Below, piece after piece: positions 1-8,224 of a DNA stretch of 64,000 nt (positions are counted from its first letter, which is position 1; each line of letters opens with the position of its first letter). The translations under genes were made by a program, and so were the position numbers. The notes beneath the pieces are model-generated. The model saw only the letters and a program-made list of their open reading frames with translations. It had not been told where the DNA came from and ran no database searches. Origin of the DNA: Rhodothermus marinus DSM 4252 (GTDB lineage: Bacteria; Bacteroidota; Rhodothermia; Rhodothermales; Rhodothermaceae); contig NC_013501.1 of assembly GCF_000024845.1 (NCBI RefSeq), positions 2,584,874 through 2,648,873 on the forward strand, given 5' to 3'.

Positions 1-1762
1 CCCGTTTGTTGGGCGTGACGACCGCCACGCCGGCCATGAGCAGGTCCGGGTACCGGCGGGCCACCTCTTCGGAAGCTGTTGCATCGACCACCACGAGGCG
101 ACGCGGCCGCTCGGTGGTCAGGAGTTGCACCAGCCGGTCCAGGTCCATGGGCTCCCCTTCGGCACGCAGCCGCTCGCGCGCTTCGTTCCAGGGAGTGCCG
201 GCCGGCTGCCAGAGCATGCGTTCGGCGGTTGCCAGACCGGCCAGTCGGAGTTCAAGCCCTTCTTCTTCTTTCAATTGTGGAATCTGGCGGGCCAGCATGT
301 CCAGCAGCGTCCCTCCGATCACGCCGGTCCCGATCAGGAACAGATGCGCTCGCATCGTGCGCAGGATGAACGTCTCGTGCAGGGCCTGCACGGCCCGCTG
401 GGCATCCCGCTGGGCGATGACGGCCGAGATGTTCGTCTCGGCGGCTCCCTGCGCAATCGCCAGCACGTTCACGTTGGCCTGCCCGAGCGCCGAGAACATG
501 CGTCCGGCCAGTCCCGGCTGGTGGCGCATGCGATCGCCCACCACGGAAACCGTCGCGCATTCGGGCACAAGGTAGATGCGCCGGATGCGACCGGTCTCCA
601 GTTCGAAGGCGAACGTGCGCCGGAGCACGTCCAGCGCCGTCTCGGCATCGGCGGCCCGCACGCCCAGACAGAGACTCTGCTCGCTCGAAGCCTGCGAGAC
701 CAGCAATACGTTGATTTTATGCTCGGCCAGCGCCTGGAATGCCCGTCCCGTAAGTCCCGGTGCACCCAGCATACCGGACCCTTCGAGCATGAGCACGGCC
801 ACGTCCCGAATGGCCGTCACAGCCCGGACGTACCATGGCGGCGGCGGGGCCTCGGCCGTGATCAGCGTGCCAGGGGCCGCCGGATTCAGCGTGTTGCGAA
901 TGCGCAGCGGAATTCCTTTCGCCTGCAGCGGCTCCATGGTGCGCGGGTGCAGCACCTTGGCGCCAAAATAGGCCATCTCAGCCGCTTCCCGGTAGCTCAG
1001 GTGCGGTAGCACAAACGCCTCGGGTACCAGGCGGGGATCGGCCGACATCACGCCATCGACGTCGGTCCAGATCACCACCAGCTCGGCATCCAGCGCCGCT
1101 CCCAGAATGGTGGCCGTATAGTCGCTCCCAGAACGTCCCAGTGTGGTCGTCACACCCTCCGGTGTGGACCCGATAAAGCCGGTGACCACCACGATCTGGT
1201 CTTCGGGGATGGCGGCAAAGCGTTCGCGAATCAGGCGGTTGGTGGTGGCGAAGTCAACGTTGGCTTCTCCGAAGGTGTCGTCCGTGCGGATCAGCTCGGT
1301 AGCTTCGAGCGCGATGGCCTCGCTGCCGGCTGCCCGGAAGGCGGCCGCCACCAGCGGCGCCGAAAGCCGCTCGCCGAAGCTGATGATCGCGTCCCGCGTT
1401 CGGGGCGTACACTCGCGCAGCAGGTACAGGCCGTCGAGCAGTTCGGTCAGCGCCTGCCAGTGCGCGTTGAGCTGGGCTTCGAGCGCCGTTCGTTCTTCCG
1501 GGAGCACGAGTGCTTCCAGCACCTCCTGATGCCGCTGGCGAAGCGCCTCGATCGTCGTGCGGTGGGCGCCGGTGCGGGCCAGGGCCGCGTCGATGCAGCC
1601 CAGCAGCTGGTCGGTCACACCACCCAGTGCCGAGACCACCACGACGCGCCGAGCCGTTTCCGGCTCGGCCTGCACGAGCTGTACCACGCGCCGGATGCGG
1701 TCGGCCGTGGCTACCGATGTACCCCCGAACTTATGGACCCGAACGGGACGCGCTGCGGTCAT
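1..1762 (-). CDS. thrA: Bifunctional aspartokinase / homoserine dehydrogenase, 3' part beyond window
   Basis: This enzyme would phosphorylate aspartate and later reduce aspartate semialdehyde to homoserine, the entry and branch steps of threonine and methionine synthesis. The visible 587 residues start with the kinase motif VHKFGGTSVA. The amino-acid kinase fold follows (ISFGERLSAP, TGFIGSTPEG), then two regulatory ACT segments (around residues 320-460), then the Rossmann motif LIGTGVIGGT that opens the homoserine dehydrogenase half. The gene runs off the left edge; ThrA proteins are about 820 residues, so roughly 230 are missing. The ATG at 1762 fits the family N-terminus. A terminator-like hairpin lies about 115 bases upstream on the same strand and could act as an attenuator. 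thrB and thrC would be expected to the left but are not visible. Confidence 0.95.
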   Translation of the reverse strand, partial: MTAARPVRVHKFGGTSVATADRIRRVVQLVQAEPETARRVVVVSALGGVTDQLLGCIDAALARTGAHRTTIEALRQRHQEVLEALVLPEERTALEAQLNAHWQALTELLDGLYLLRECTPRTRDAIISFGERLSAPLVAAAFRAAGSEAIALEATELIRTDDTFGEANVDFATTNRLIRERFAAIPEDQIVVVTGFIGSTPEGVTTTLGRSGSDYTATILGAALDAELVVIWTDVDGVMSADPRLVPEAFVLPHLSYREAAEMAYFGAKVLHPRTMEPLQAKGIPLRIRNTLNPAAPGTLITAEAPPPPWYVRAVTAIRDVAVLMLEGSGMLGAPGLTGRAFQALAEHKINVLLVSQASSEQSLCLGVRAADAETALDVLRRTFAFELETGRIRRIYLVPECATVSVVGDRMRHQPGLAGRMFSALGQANVNVLAIAQGAAETNISAVIAQRDAQRAVQALHETFILRTMRAHLFLIGTGVIGGTLLDMLARQIPQLKEEEGLELRLAGLATAERMLWQPAGTPWNEARERLRAEGEPMDLDRLVQLLTTERPRRLVVVDATASEEVARRYPDLLMAGVAVVTPNKR

Positions 1763-1875
1763 CGTCGTACCGTTAAATTTTGAACAGTTTAGTCGTGGAA
1801 TTTACAATGAGCCCCGGCGCTTTCCGTTTTAAAGACGCATTAAATCGTTGAAAGCGCTTTGCATCGGAAGCCGTG

Positions 1876-1899
1876 AAAAAACGGCGCAGGAGCGCGCCG
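1876..1899 (-). terminator. Rho-independent terminator or attenuator upstream of thrA
   Basis: Read on the minus strand, a 6-bp perfect stem CGGCGC/GCGCCG with a six-base loop is followed at once by six T. It lies between the tRNA-Ala promoter and the thrA start and points towards thrA. It may stop antisense transcription coming from the tRNA/TerC side, or be an attenuator of thrA. No leader peptide rich in Thr or Ile codons was recognised. Confidence 0.5.
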
Positions 1900-1903
1900 G
1901 ACG

Positions 1904-1933
1904 TTGACGCGGGCGGAGCTTTTTTCGTAAGAT
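1904..1933 (+). promoter_or_regulatory. Candidate sigma-70 type promoter of tRNA-Ala
   Basis: A TTGACG -35 box (1904-1909) and a TAAGAT -10 box (1928-1933) are separated by 18 bases and lie about 22 bases before the tRNA. This is a pattern match by eye. Confidence 0.5.
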
Positions 1934-1955
1934 GGCGTTCCAGCGATCGCAACGT

Positions 1956-2028
1956 GGGGCCATAGCTCAGTTGGTAGAGCGCCACAATGGCATTGTGGAG
2001 GTCGCCGGTTCGAATCCGGCTGGCTCCA
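1956..2028 (+). tRNA. tRNA-Ala (anticodon GGC)
   Basis: The cloverleaf closes fully. The acceptor arm GGGGCCA pairs with TGGCTCC (one G-T), the D stem is GCTC/GAGC, and the anticodon stem CCACA/TGTGG holds the loop ATGGCAT with anticodon GGC. The T arm contains GTTCGAATC and the discriminator base is A. CCA is not encoded, so it must be added after transcription. A strong hairpin terminator follows. Confidence 0.96.
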
Positions 2029-2033
2029 CCCCG

Positions 2034-2070
2034 AAGCGGGACGTCATGCGCGACGTCCCGCTTATTTTTT
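2034..2070. terminator. Bidirectional terminator between tRNA-Ala and the terC-like gene
   Basis: A 12-bp perfect stem AAGCGGGACGTC (2034-2045) / GACGTCCCGCTT (2052-2063) with a six-base loop is followed by a T run. It sits between two convergent genes and also overlaps the stop codon of the terC-like gene. Confidence 0.85.
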
Positions 2071-2841
2071 TGAAGTGCTCTTCTCCAGTGCTTTCTTCAG
2101 GCCCGGTTGGTGCAGGCGGACGGGCTGCGCCCGACGTGCTCCGGCCTTGATGTTCAGCAACTCCACGAACAGCGAAAAGGCCATGGCGCTGTAGATGTAC
2201 CCGCGCGGGATGTGCTGCCCGAAGCCTTCGGCCACCAGCATCACCCCGATCAGCAGCAGGAAGCTCAGCGCCAGCATCTTGATCGTCGGATGCCGCTCAA
2301 TGAACCGGGCAATCCCTTCGGCCAGCACCATCATGACGAGCACGGCCAGCACGATGGCCACCACCATGACCGGCACGTGCCGGGCCATGCCCACGGCCGT
2401 GATTACCGAATCCAGCGAAAAGACCAGATCCAGCAGCAGAATCTGCGTGATGACGCCCGCGAAAGACGCCGTTCCGGCCGCCCGATCGACTGCTTCCTCG
2501 TCAACCCCTTCCAGTCGGTGATGGATTTCGTGCGTGCTTTTACCGATCAGAAACAGCCCACCCGCCAGCAGGATCAGATCGCGCCCGGAAAACGTCCGCC
2601 CCAGCAGCGCAAACAGCGGCGCAGTCAGTCGCATGATCCAGGCGATGCTGAGCAGCAATGCAATACGCCCGGCCATGGCCAGTCCGAGTCCGAGCAGCCG
2701 GGCCTTGCGCTGCTGATGCCGAGGAAGACGGCCGGACAGGATCGAGATGAACACGATGTTGTCGATGCCCAGCACGATCTCCAGCGCGGTCAGCGTGACC
2801 AGCGCCGCCCAGGCTTCGGGACTGGTCACCCAGTCGAACAT
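2062..2841 (-). CDS. TerC family integral membrane protein
   Basis: This 259-residue protein belongs to the TerC family of membrane proteins, linked to metal-ion (mainly manganese) handling and tellurite resistance. The signature LEIVLGIDNIVFIS, with the conserved Asp-Asn in the first membrane segment, lies near residues 20-33. A second family signature, LLLDLVFSLDSVITAVG, lies near residues 132-148. About seven hydrophobic segments are visible, split by a polar loop rich in Glu and His (residues 103-120), as in the YgdQ/YoaE branch. The gene stands alone, convergent with tRNA-Ala and divergent from citrate synthase. The substrate cannot be told from sequence. Confidence 0.9.
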   Translation of the reverse strand: MFDWVTSPEAWAALVTLTALEIVLGIDNIVFISILSGRLPRHQQRKARLLGLGLAMAGRIALLLSIAWIMRLTAPLFALLGRTFSGRDLILLAGGLFLIGKSTHEIHHRLEGVDEEAVDRAAGTASFAGVITQILLLDLVFSLDSVITAVGMARHVPVMVVAIVLAVLVMMVLAEGIARFIERHPTIKMLALSFLLLIGVMLVAEGFGQHIPRGYIYSAMAFSLFVELLNIKAGARRAQPVRLHQPGLKKALEKSTSKK

Positions 2842-3025
2842 GATGCGATATGCCGTTTGACTTCAGCTTTTCTTCAAAAATAGGCGCTTCGAGCGGCCTC
2901 ATTCTATGATTTTTTCGTACGCTTCTAACGAAGAAGGCTGGTAGATCCGAGGCTCAAAGCGTAACTTCGCTAAGGCAGAAGCCCTTTTTGTCCTGAAAAT
3001 TTTTCACAGGAAATCGGAGCCGACC

Positions 3026-4303
<1,278 letters not shown>

Positions 4304-4320
4304 GAGCCCGAGCGGTTACG

Positions 4321-4349
4321 ACGCCTCCCCGCAGCGGGAGGCGTTTTTT
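4321..4349. terminator. Rho-independent terminator after gltA, shared with the opposite gene
   Basis: A 9-bp stem ACGCCTCCC/GGGAGGCGT with a six-base loop is followed by six T on the plus strand. The stop codon of the convergent anti-sigma gene lies at its edge. Confidence 0.85.
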
Positions 4350-4623
4350 ATTTCTGCGAAAGGCGCTCGCGGAGAAAGGCCAGCGTTTGCTCGATGAGTT
4401 CCTGCGGCGGTTCGGGCACCTCGGCGGCCCGGCGGGTCAGTTCGATCGTCTTGCGATACTGGTCCAGGTAGGCCTGACAGTCGGCGCAGGCCTGGAGGTG
4501 CGCCTCGAAGGCCGCCCGCGTCCGCGCATCCAGTGCGCCGTCCAGATAGGCCGCCAGAAATTGGTTCACCTCTTCACAGGTGAGCCGCTTACGGCCCAGC
4601 CATTTTTTCAGCCACTGCTTCAT
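4348..4623 (-). CDS. Soluble zinc-binding anti-sigma factor (zf-HC2 type)
   Basis: This 91-residue protein carries the zinc-associated anti-sigma motif H-x3-C-x2-C (His42, Cys46, Cys49), with a further Cys16 in the first helix, the standard ZAS ligand set. Family members bind and silence a cognate ECF sigma factor. Here the start overlaps the stop of the sigma gene by four bases (ATGA), which supports a cognate pair. No membrane segment is present, so this is a cytoplasmic anti-sigma. It may respond to redox state through its zinc site, as RsrA does, but that is inference. The rest of the protein is a short charged helix. Confidence 0.85.
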   Translation of the reverse strand: MKQWLKKWLGRKRLTCEEVNQFLAAYLDGALDARTRAAFEAHLQACADCQAYLDQYRKTIELTRRAAEVPEPPQELIEQTLAFLRERLSQK

Positions 4624-5222
4624 ACGTCACCCTTTTCAATATGCGGACTGAGCAGGGCCCGCAATGCCTGTCGGGCTCGGTGGAGCCGCACCCGCACGGC
4701 CCCTTCGCTCAGGTTCAACAGTCGGGCCACTTCCTCGGTAGAGAGTTCCTCGATGTCGCGCAACAGGATGATTTCCCGGTAGCTGTCCGGCAGCCGGTCG
4801 ATGGCCTCCCGGACCAGTCGCCGCAGGTCCTCACGCTCGGCCAGCACGTCCGGCGGCCAGGGCCGATGGCGCTGCGCGTACATCCCTCGCGAAAAGGTCG
4901 GCTGCAACCGGTCCAGGTCGGCCTCGTCCATGGCCTCATAGCGGCGTTTTTTGCGTAGCAGCACACGGGCCTGGTTCAGCGCAATGCCATAGAGCCAGGT
5001 GGTCAGCCGCGCCTCACCCCGGAAGGTGTCGATTCGCTGAAACGCCTGCAGAAATGCCTCCTGCATTACGTTACGGGCATCCTCTTCATTCTCCAGAAAA
5101 CGCAGCAGGAAGCGAAACAGACGCGGGCTTTCTGCACGCACGAGCGCCTCAAAAGCGGCCGGATCGCCACGCTTCAGTGCCTCCAGATCGTAGGTGGGCT
5201 GCGTTTCCGGAGCGTCTGGCAT
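4620..5222 (-). CDS. ECF-type RNA polymerase sigma factor
   Basis: This sigma-70 family, extracytoplasmic-function sigma factor is about 200 residues. Region 2 is visible (FRFLLRFLENEEDARNVMQE, then AFQRIDTFRGEARLTTWLYG) and region 4 ends the protein (LPDSYREIILLRDIEELSTE, then RLLNLSEGAVRVRLHRAR). I chose the ATG at 5222 because AGGGGTG lies five bases upstream. A GTG at 5270 would add 16 residues but has no advantage. It forms a two-gene unit with the downstream anti-sigma gene. A helical linker rich in basic residues separates regions 2 and 4. Target promoters are unknown. Confidence 0.92.
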   Translation of the reverse strand: MPDAPETQPTYDLEALKRGDPAAFEALVRAESPRLFRFLLRFLENEEDARNVMQEAFLQAFQRIDTFRGEARLTTWLYGIALNQARVLLRKKRRYEAMDEADLDRLQPTFSRGMYAQRHRPWPPDVLAEREDLRRLVREAIDRLPDSYREIILLRDIEELSTEEVARLLNLSEGAVRVRLHRARQALRALLSPHIEKGDV

Positions 5223-5227
5223 AAATA

Positions 5228-5234
5228 CACCCCT
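5228..5234 (-). promoter_or_regulatory. Shine-Dalgarno site of the ECF sigma gene
   Basis: AGGGGTG lies five bases before the ATG at 5222. Clear sites are uncommon in this window, and this one decides the start. Confidence 0.65.
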
Positions 5235-5290
5235 GTGTGCCGGTAGGGATCGATATGTTACCAACCCCACCCCTTCGGTTCAAGGACCAT

Positions 5291-5944
5291 TCAGCCCGAA
5301 CGCTCGTTTTCGACCCACTGAACCGCGTGCTGCATGAGCTCGGCCGCCGTCCGAAGCCCCAGCTTGGCCTTGATGCGTGCCCGATAGGATTCGACGGTTT
5401 TGACCGAAAGATGCAGTCGCTCGGCGATCTCCCGCGTGCTGAGGCCCTGCCCCGTCAACTCGAACACTTCCAGCTCCCGGTCGCTGAGCAGTTCCATGGG
5501 CGACTGGCCGGTCGTGCGCCGGTGACCGGTCATGCTCATCAGCAGCCGCTCGCTGACCTCCTGGCTCACGTAGAGCCCTCCGGCCAGCACGCGCCGCACG
5601 GCTTTGACGATCACATCGACCGCCTCGATTTTCATCACGTAGCCGCGCGCGCCGGCCCGAATGGCCCGCTCTGCATAGAGTGCTTCGTCATGTCGCGAAA
5701 TGACCAGCACGGGCAAATCCGGATTCCAGGCATGCAGGTGTTTGATCAGCTCCAGCCCGCTCATGCCCGGCAGCGAGATGTCCACGATGGCCAGATCGGG
5801 CCGGACTTCATCCAGCATCCCGAGCGCCTCCTCGGCCGAAGCGGCCTGTCCGCATACCTCCAGATCGGGCTCGGCCTCGAGCGTCAGCGCCAGCCCTTTG
5901 CGCACGAGCGGATGATCGTCGACGATCAGGATCCGTTTTTTCAT
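5291..5944 (-). CDS. NarL/LuxR-type response regulator
   Basis: This 217-residue response regulator has an intact receiver domain: acidic pair Asp9/Asp10, phospho-acceptor Asp55 in IVDISLPG, a Ser in VLVISRHD and a Lys in GYVMKIE. A LuxR-type helix-turn-helix follows (LSDRELEVFELTGQGLSTRE, then LHLSVKTVESYRARI, residues about 150-205). It follows its sensor kinase gene by seven bases, so the two are surely co-transcribed. Phosphorylation should promote DNA binding. Target genes are unknown; the nearby sigma factor and flagellar genes are possible but unproven. Confidence 0.95.
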   Translation of the reverse strand: MKKRILIVDDHPLVRKGLALTLEAEPDLEVCGQAASAEEALGMLDEVRPDLAIVDISLPGMSGLELIKHLHAWNPDLPVLVISRHDEALYAERAIRAGARGYVMKIEAVDVIVKAVRRVLAGGLYVSQEVSERLLMSMTGHRRTTGQSPMELLSDRELEVFELTGQGLSTREIAERLHLSVKTVESYRARIKAKLGLRTAAELMQHAVQWVENERSG

Positions 5945-5951
5945 GACGCCT

Positions 5952-7916
5952 TCAGGGGATCACTTCGGTTTCCGGAAGCACCTGCGACGCATCGGCCGGG
6001 AGCACGCGTCCGGTCAGCGGGACGGCCGCGTGCACTTCGGTGCCTCCCTCCTCCCGCCGACGCACTTCCAAATGGCCGCCCAGCAGCCGTGCTCGGTAGT
6101 GCATGATGCGCAGGCCCATGCCGGCCGTTTCGGGCAGTTTTTCCGGAATGCCCACACCGTCGTCGCGCACCCACAGGTGGAGCGCTTCGTCGTCGGCCGC
6201 CAGCGTGACGGTGATGGTCTGCGCCCGGCCATGCCGCACGGCGTTGTTGAGCGCCTCCTGCGCGATGCGATACAGGTGCGTTGCCACCATGTTGTCGGCC
6301 ACCGGCACATCCTTTTCGGCCTCAAAGCTACAGCGTATGCCGAAAAGCTCCTCGGTCTGACGGGTCAGCCGGTAAAGGGCGGCCTGCAGACCGTTGGCTT
6401 CCAGCTCGACGGGAATCAGGCCGCGCGCCAGCGTACGGGCCTGCCGATCGGCCTGACGGATCAGCTCGGTCAGTTCTTCGAGCTCGCGGGCTTCGGGACG
6501 CCCCTGCGCGGCCAGACGGCGGGCCAGGCTCTGACTGATCAACGCCATGCCGGTCAGCATCTGGCCGAGTCCGTCGTGCAGGTCCTGTCCGATGCTGCGC
6601 CGCTCCTCGTCGCTGATGCGCAGGATTTCCTGCTCCAGGCGCCGCGTTTCGGACAGATCGCGCACGATCCCGGTAAACAGCCGCCGGTCGGGTAGGCGCA
6701 CCTCGCTGACGGCCAGGTACATGGGAAACGTCGTGCCGTCTTTGCGCAGGCCCGTCACCTCGCGTCCCCGTCCGATGATGCGGCGGCGGCCGGTTTCCAG
6801 GTAGTTGCGGATGTAACGATCGTGCTGCTCCCGGTAGGGCGAGGGCATCAGGATCGAGATGTTGCGGCCGATGACCTCCTCGGCCCGGTAGCCGAAGAGG
6901 CGTTCGGCGGCCGGATTGAACAGCAGAATACGGCCGGTTTCGTCGATCGTGATGATGGCATCGACCGCCGTTTCCACGATGGCGCGGTAGCGGGCCTCGC
7001 TTTCGCGCAGCGCCTCCTCACGTTCTCGGCGTTCGATGGCCGTGGCCAGCACGTGCGCCACCGCCTGCAGAAAGTGCACGTCGTCGTGCGAAAAAGTGCG
7101 CGGGCGACAGGTATGGGCTCCCAGTACGCCCCACGAGTGGCCCCCTACAAAGATCGGCACGCTCAGCCCGGCCTGCACGCCGTGGCGTCGGAGCAACTCC
7201 GGGCAGGCGAAGCGGTTTTCCCGGGCGAAATCCTCTACGACGACGGGGCCACCGGCGCGGAGCGTGTAACCGGCCTGCGAGTCGGTGCCGGCCGGCACAC
7301 GAAACGTCCCCACCAGTCCATCCTGCCAGCCATAGCCGGCCACCAGCAGAAATTCCCGGCCGTCGGGTAGCAGACGCAACACCTTGGCCAGTTCGACGCC
7401 CAGTGCCGCCGCCACGCGCTCGGTGGCATACTCCAGCAGGAGCGGCAGCGGCATGTTGGCCAGAGCCCGGCGGCCCAGTTCGGCCACGACGGCCTGCTGT
7501 CCGACCCGCACCTGGAGTTCACGCTCGATGTCCCAGCGGCGCCGACGGGCCCGAGCCCGTCGCACCAGCAATCGCAGCCGGGCGCGCAACAGCGGCGGTG
7601 GCGCGCCCACATCCAGGAGATCATCGACGCCCGAGCGGAGCAGGCCTTCGAGCGACTCGGGCGTGGTGCGGTCCGACAGCGCCGCCACCAGCACCACCTG
7701 TTCGCCGCCAGCCGATGCCCGCACGGCCTCCACCTGCTCGCGCAGACTTTCGGGGTAGCCCAACAGGATGAGCAGGTGGGGCAGCGTTTCAGGAGCGGAC
7801 GGAAAGGTGCCGGGGTGCAGCGAGACCGTAACATCCCCCGCTTCGTGGAGCAGTCGGCTTAGCCGCTGCCCCACGCTCCGCGAAGCGCCCCAGATACCGA
7901 CCTGAACGGGAGTCAT
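5952..7916 (-). CDS. Cytoplasmic sensor histidine kinase: receiver-like, GAF, PAS, HisKA_3, HATPase
   Basis: This 654-residue kinase has no membrane segments. Its domains in order are a receiver-like N-terminus without a phospho-acceptor Asp (residues 1-115), a basic linker, a GAF domain (about 150-300), a FixL-like PAS domain (about 310-425, with ERLFGYRAEEVIGRNISILM), a HisKA_3 dimerisation domain with phospho-acceptor His447 in QDLHDGLGQ, and a HATPase with EALNNAVRHG and DDGVGIP. It phosphorylates the response regulator encoded seven bases downstream. The FixL-like PAS could hold heme or flavin, but the sequence alone does not prove this. The signal is probably intracellular (gas, redox or small ligand). 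Confidence 0.93.
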   Translation of the reverse strand: MTPVQVGIWGASRSVGQRLSRLLHEAGDVTVSLHPGTFPSAPETLPHLLILLGYPESLREQVEAVRASAGGEQVVLVAALSDRTTPESLEGLLRSGVDDLLDVGAPPPLLRARLRLLVRRARARRRRWDIERELQVRVGQQAVVAELGRRALANMPLPLLLEYATERVAAALGVELAKVLRLLPDGREFLLVAGYGWQDGLVGTFRVPAGTDSQAGYTLRAGGPVVVEDFARENRFACPELLRRHGVQAGLSVPIFVGGHSWGVLGAHTCRPRTFSHDDVHFLQAVAHVLATAIERREREEALRESEARYRAIVETAVDAIITIDETGRILLFNPAAERLFGYRAEEVIGRNISILMPSPYREQHDRYIRNYLETGRRRIIGRGREVTGLRKDGTTFPMYLAVSEVRLPDRRLFTGIVRDLSETRRLEQEILRISDEERRSIGQDLHDGLGQMLTGMALISQSLARRLAAQGRPEARELEELTELIRQADRQARTLARGLIPVELEANGLQAALYRLTRQTEELFGIRCSFEAEKDVPVADNMVATHLYRIAQEALNNAVRHGRAQTITVTLAADDEALHLWVRDDGVGIPEKLPETAGMGLRIMHYRARLLGGHLEVRRREEGGTEVHAAVPLTGRVLPADASQVLPETEVIP

Positions 7917-7969
7917 CGTGCCTCTGGCTTACGTGCCGCCGGATTGGCTCATGGGAGTATAGCCAACCC

Positions 7970-8152
7970 TCAGGCGGCACGCAAGCCGGAGCGTCCGGTT
8001 CCCGGTCGTCCGAGCAGCAGGGCGGCGCTGCCGGCTGCGTCCAGCCGCGCCTCCGGCCCCAGCACATAGGCCAGAAACACGAAGAACGCCACCATCAGCA
8101 CAAACAGCAGTACCAGCGTCACCAGCAGCCAGCGGGGGGTGAGTTCGGCCAT
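7970..8152 (-). CDS. Small single-pass membrane protein, unknown
   Basis: This 60-residue reading frame has a polar N-terminus, one strong membrane segment (about residues 9-31, rich in Leu, Val and Phe) and a basic, Gly/Arg-rich tail. It lies between the sensor kinase gene and the TPR-glycosyltransferase gene on the same strand, with about 50 bases before the kinase and 70 after the neighbour. I do not recognise a family. Its coding status rests on the well-formed hydrophobic segment and on the position in an otherwise empty gap. Confidence 0.5.
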   Translation of the reverse strand: MAELTPRWLLVTLVLLFVLMVAFFVFLAYVLGPEARLDAAGSAALLLGRPGTGRSGLRAA

Positions 8153-8224
8153 AGACGATCGCTTTCAGCAGGTTCGGATACACTACCCGCCTCAAATAAC
8201 CGAACCCGCCCGCAATTCGTCAAG

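Noticed and set aside
2062-2841. TerC-like gene as part of the TerY-P signalling set
   Set aside because: It is about 22 kb from the kinase and stands alone between terminators; shared name only. No ter operon genes are near.
5223-5270. GTG at 5270 as start of the ECF sigma gene
   Set aside because: The ATG at 5222 has AGGGGTG five bases upstream and gives a normal N-terminus.
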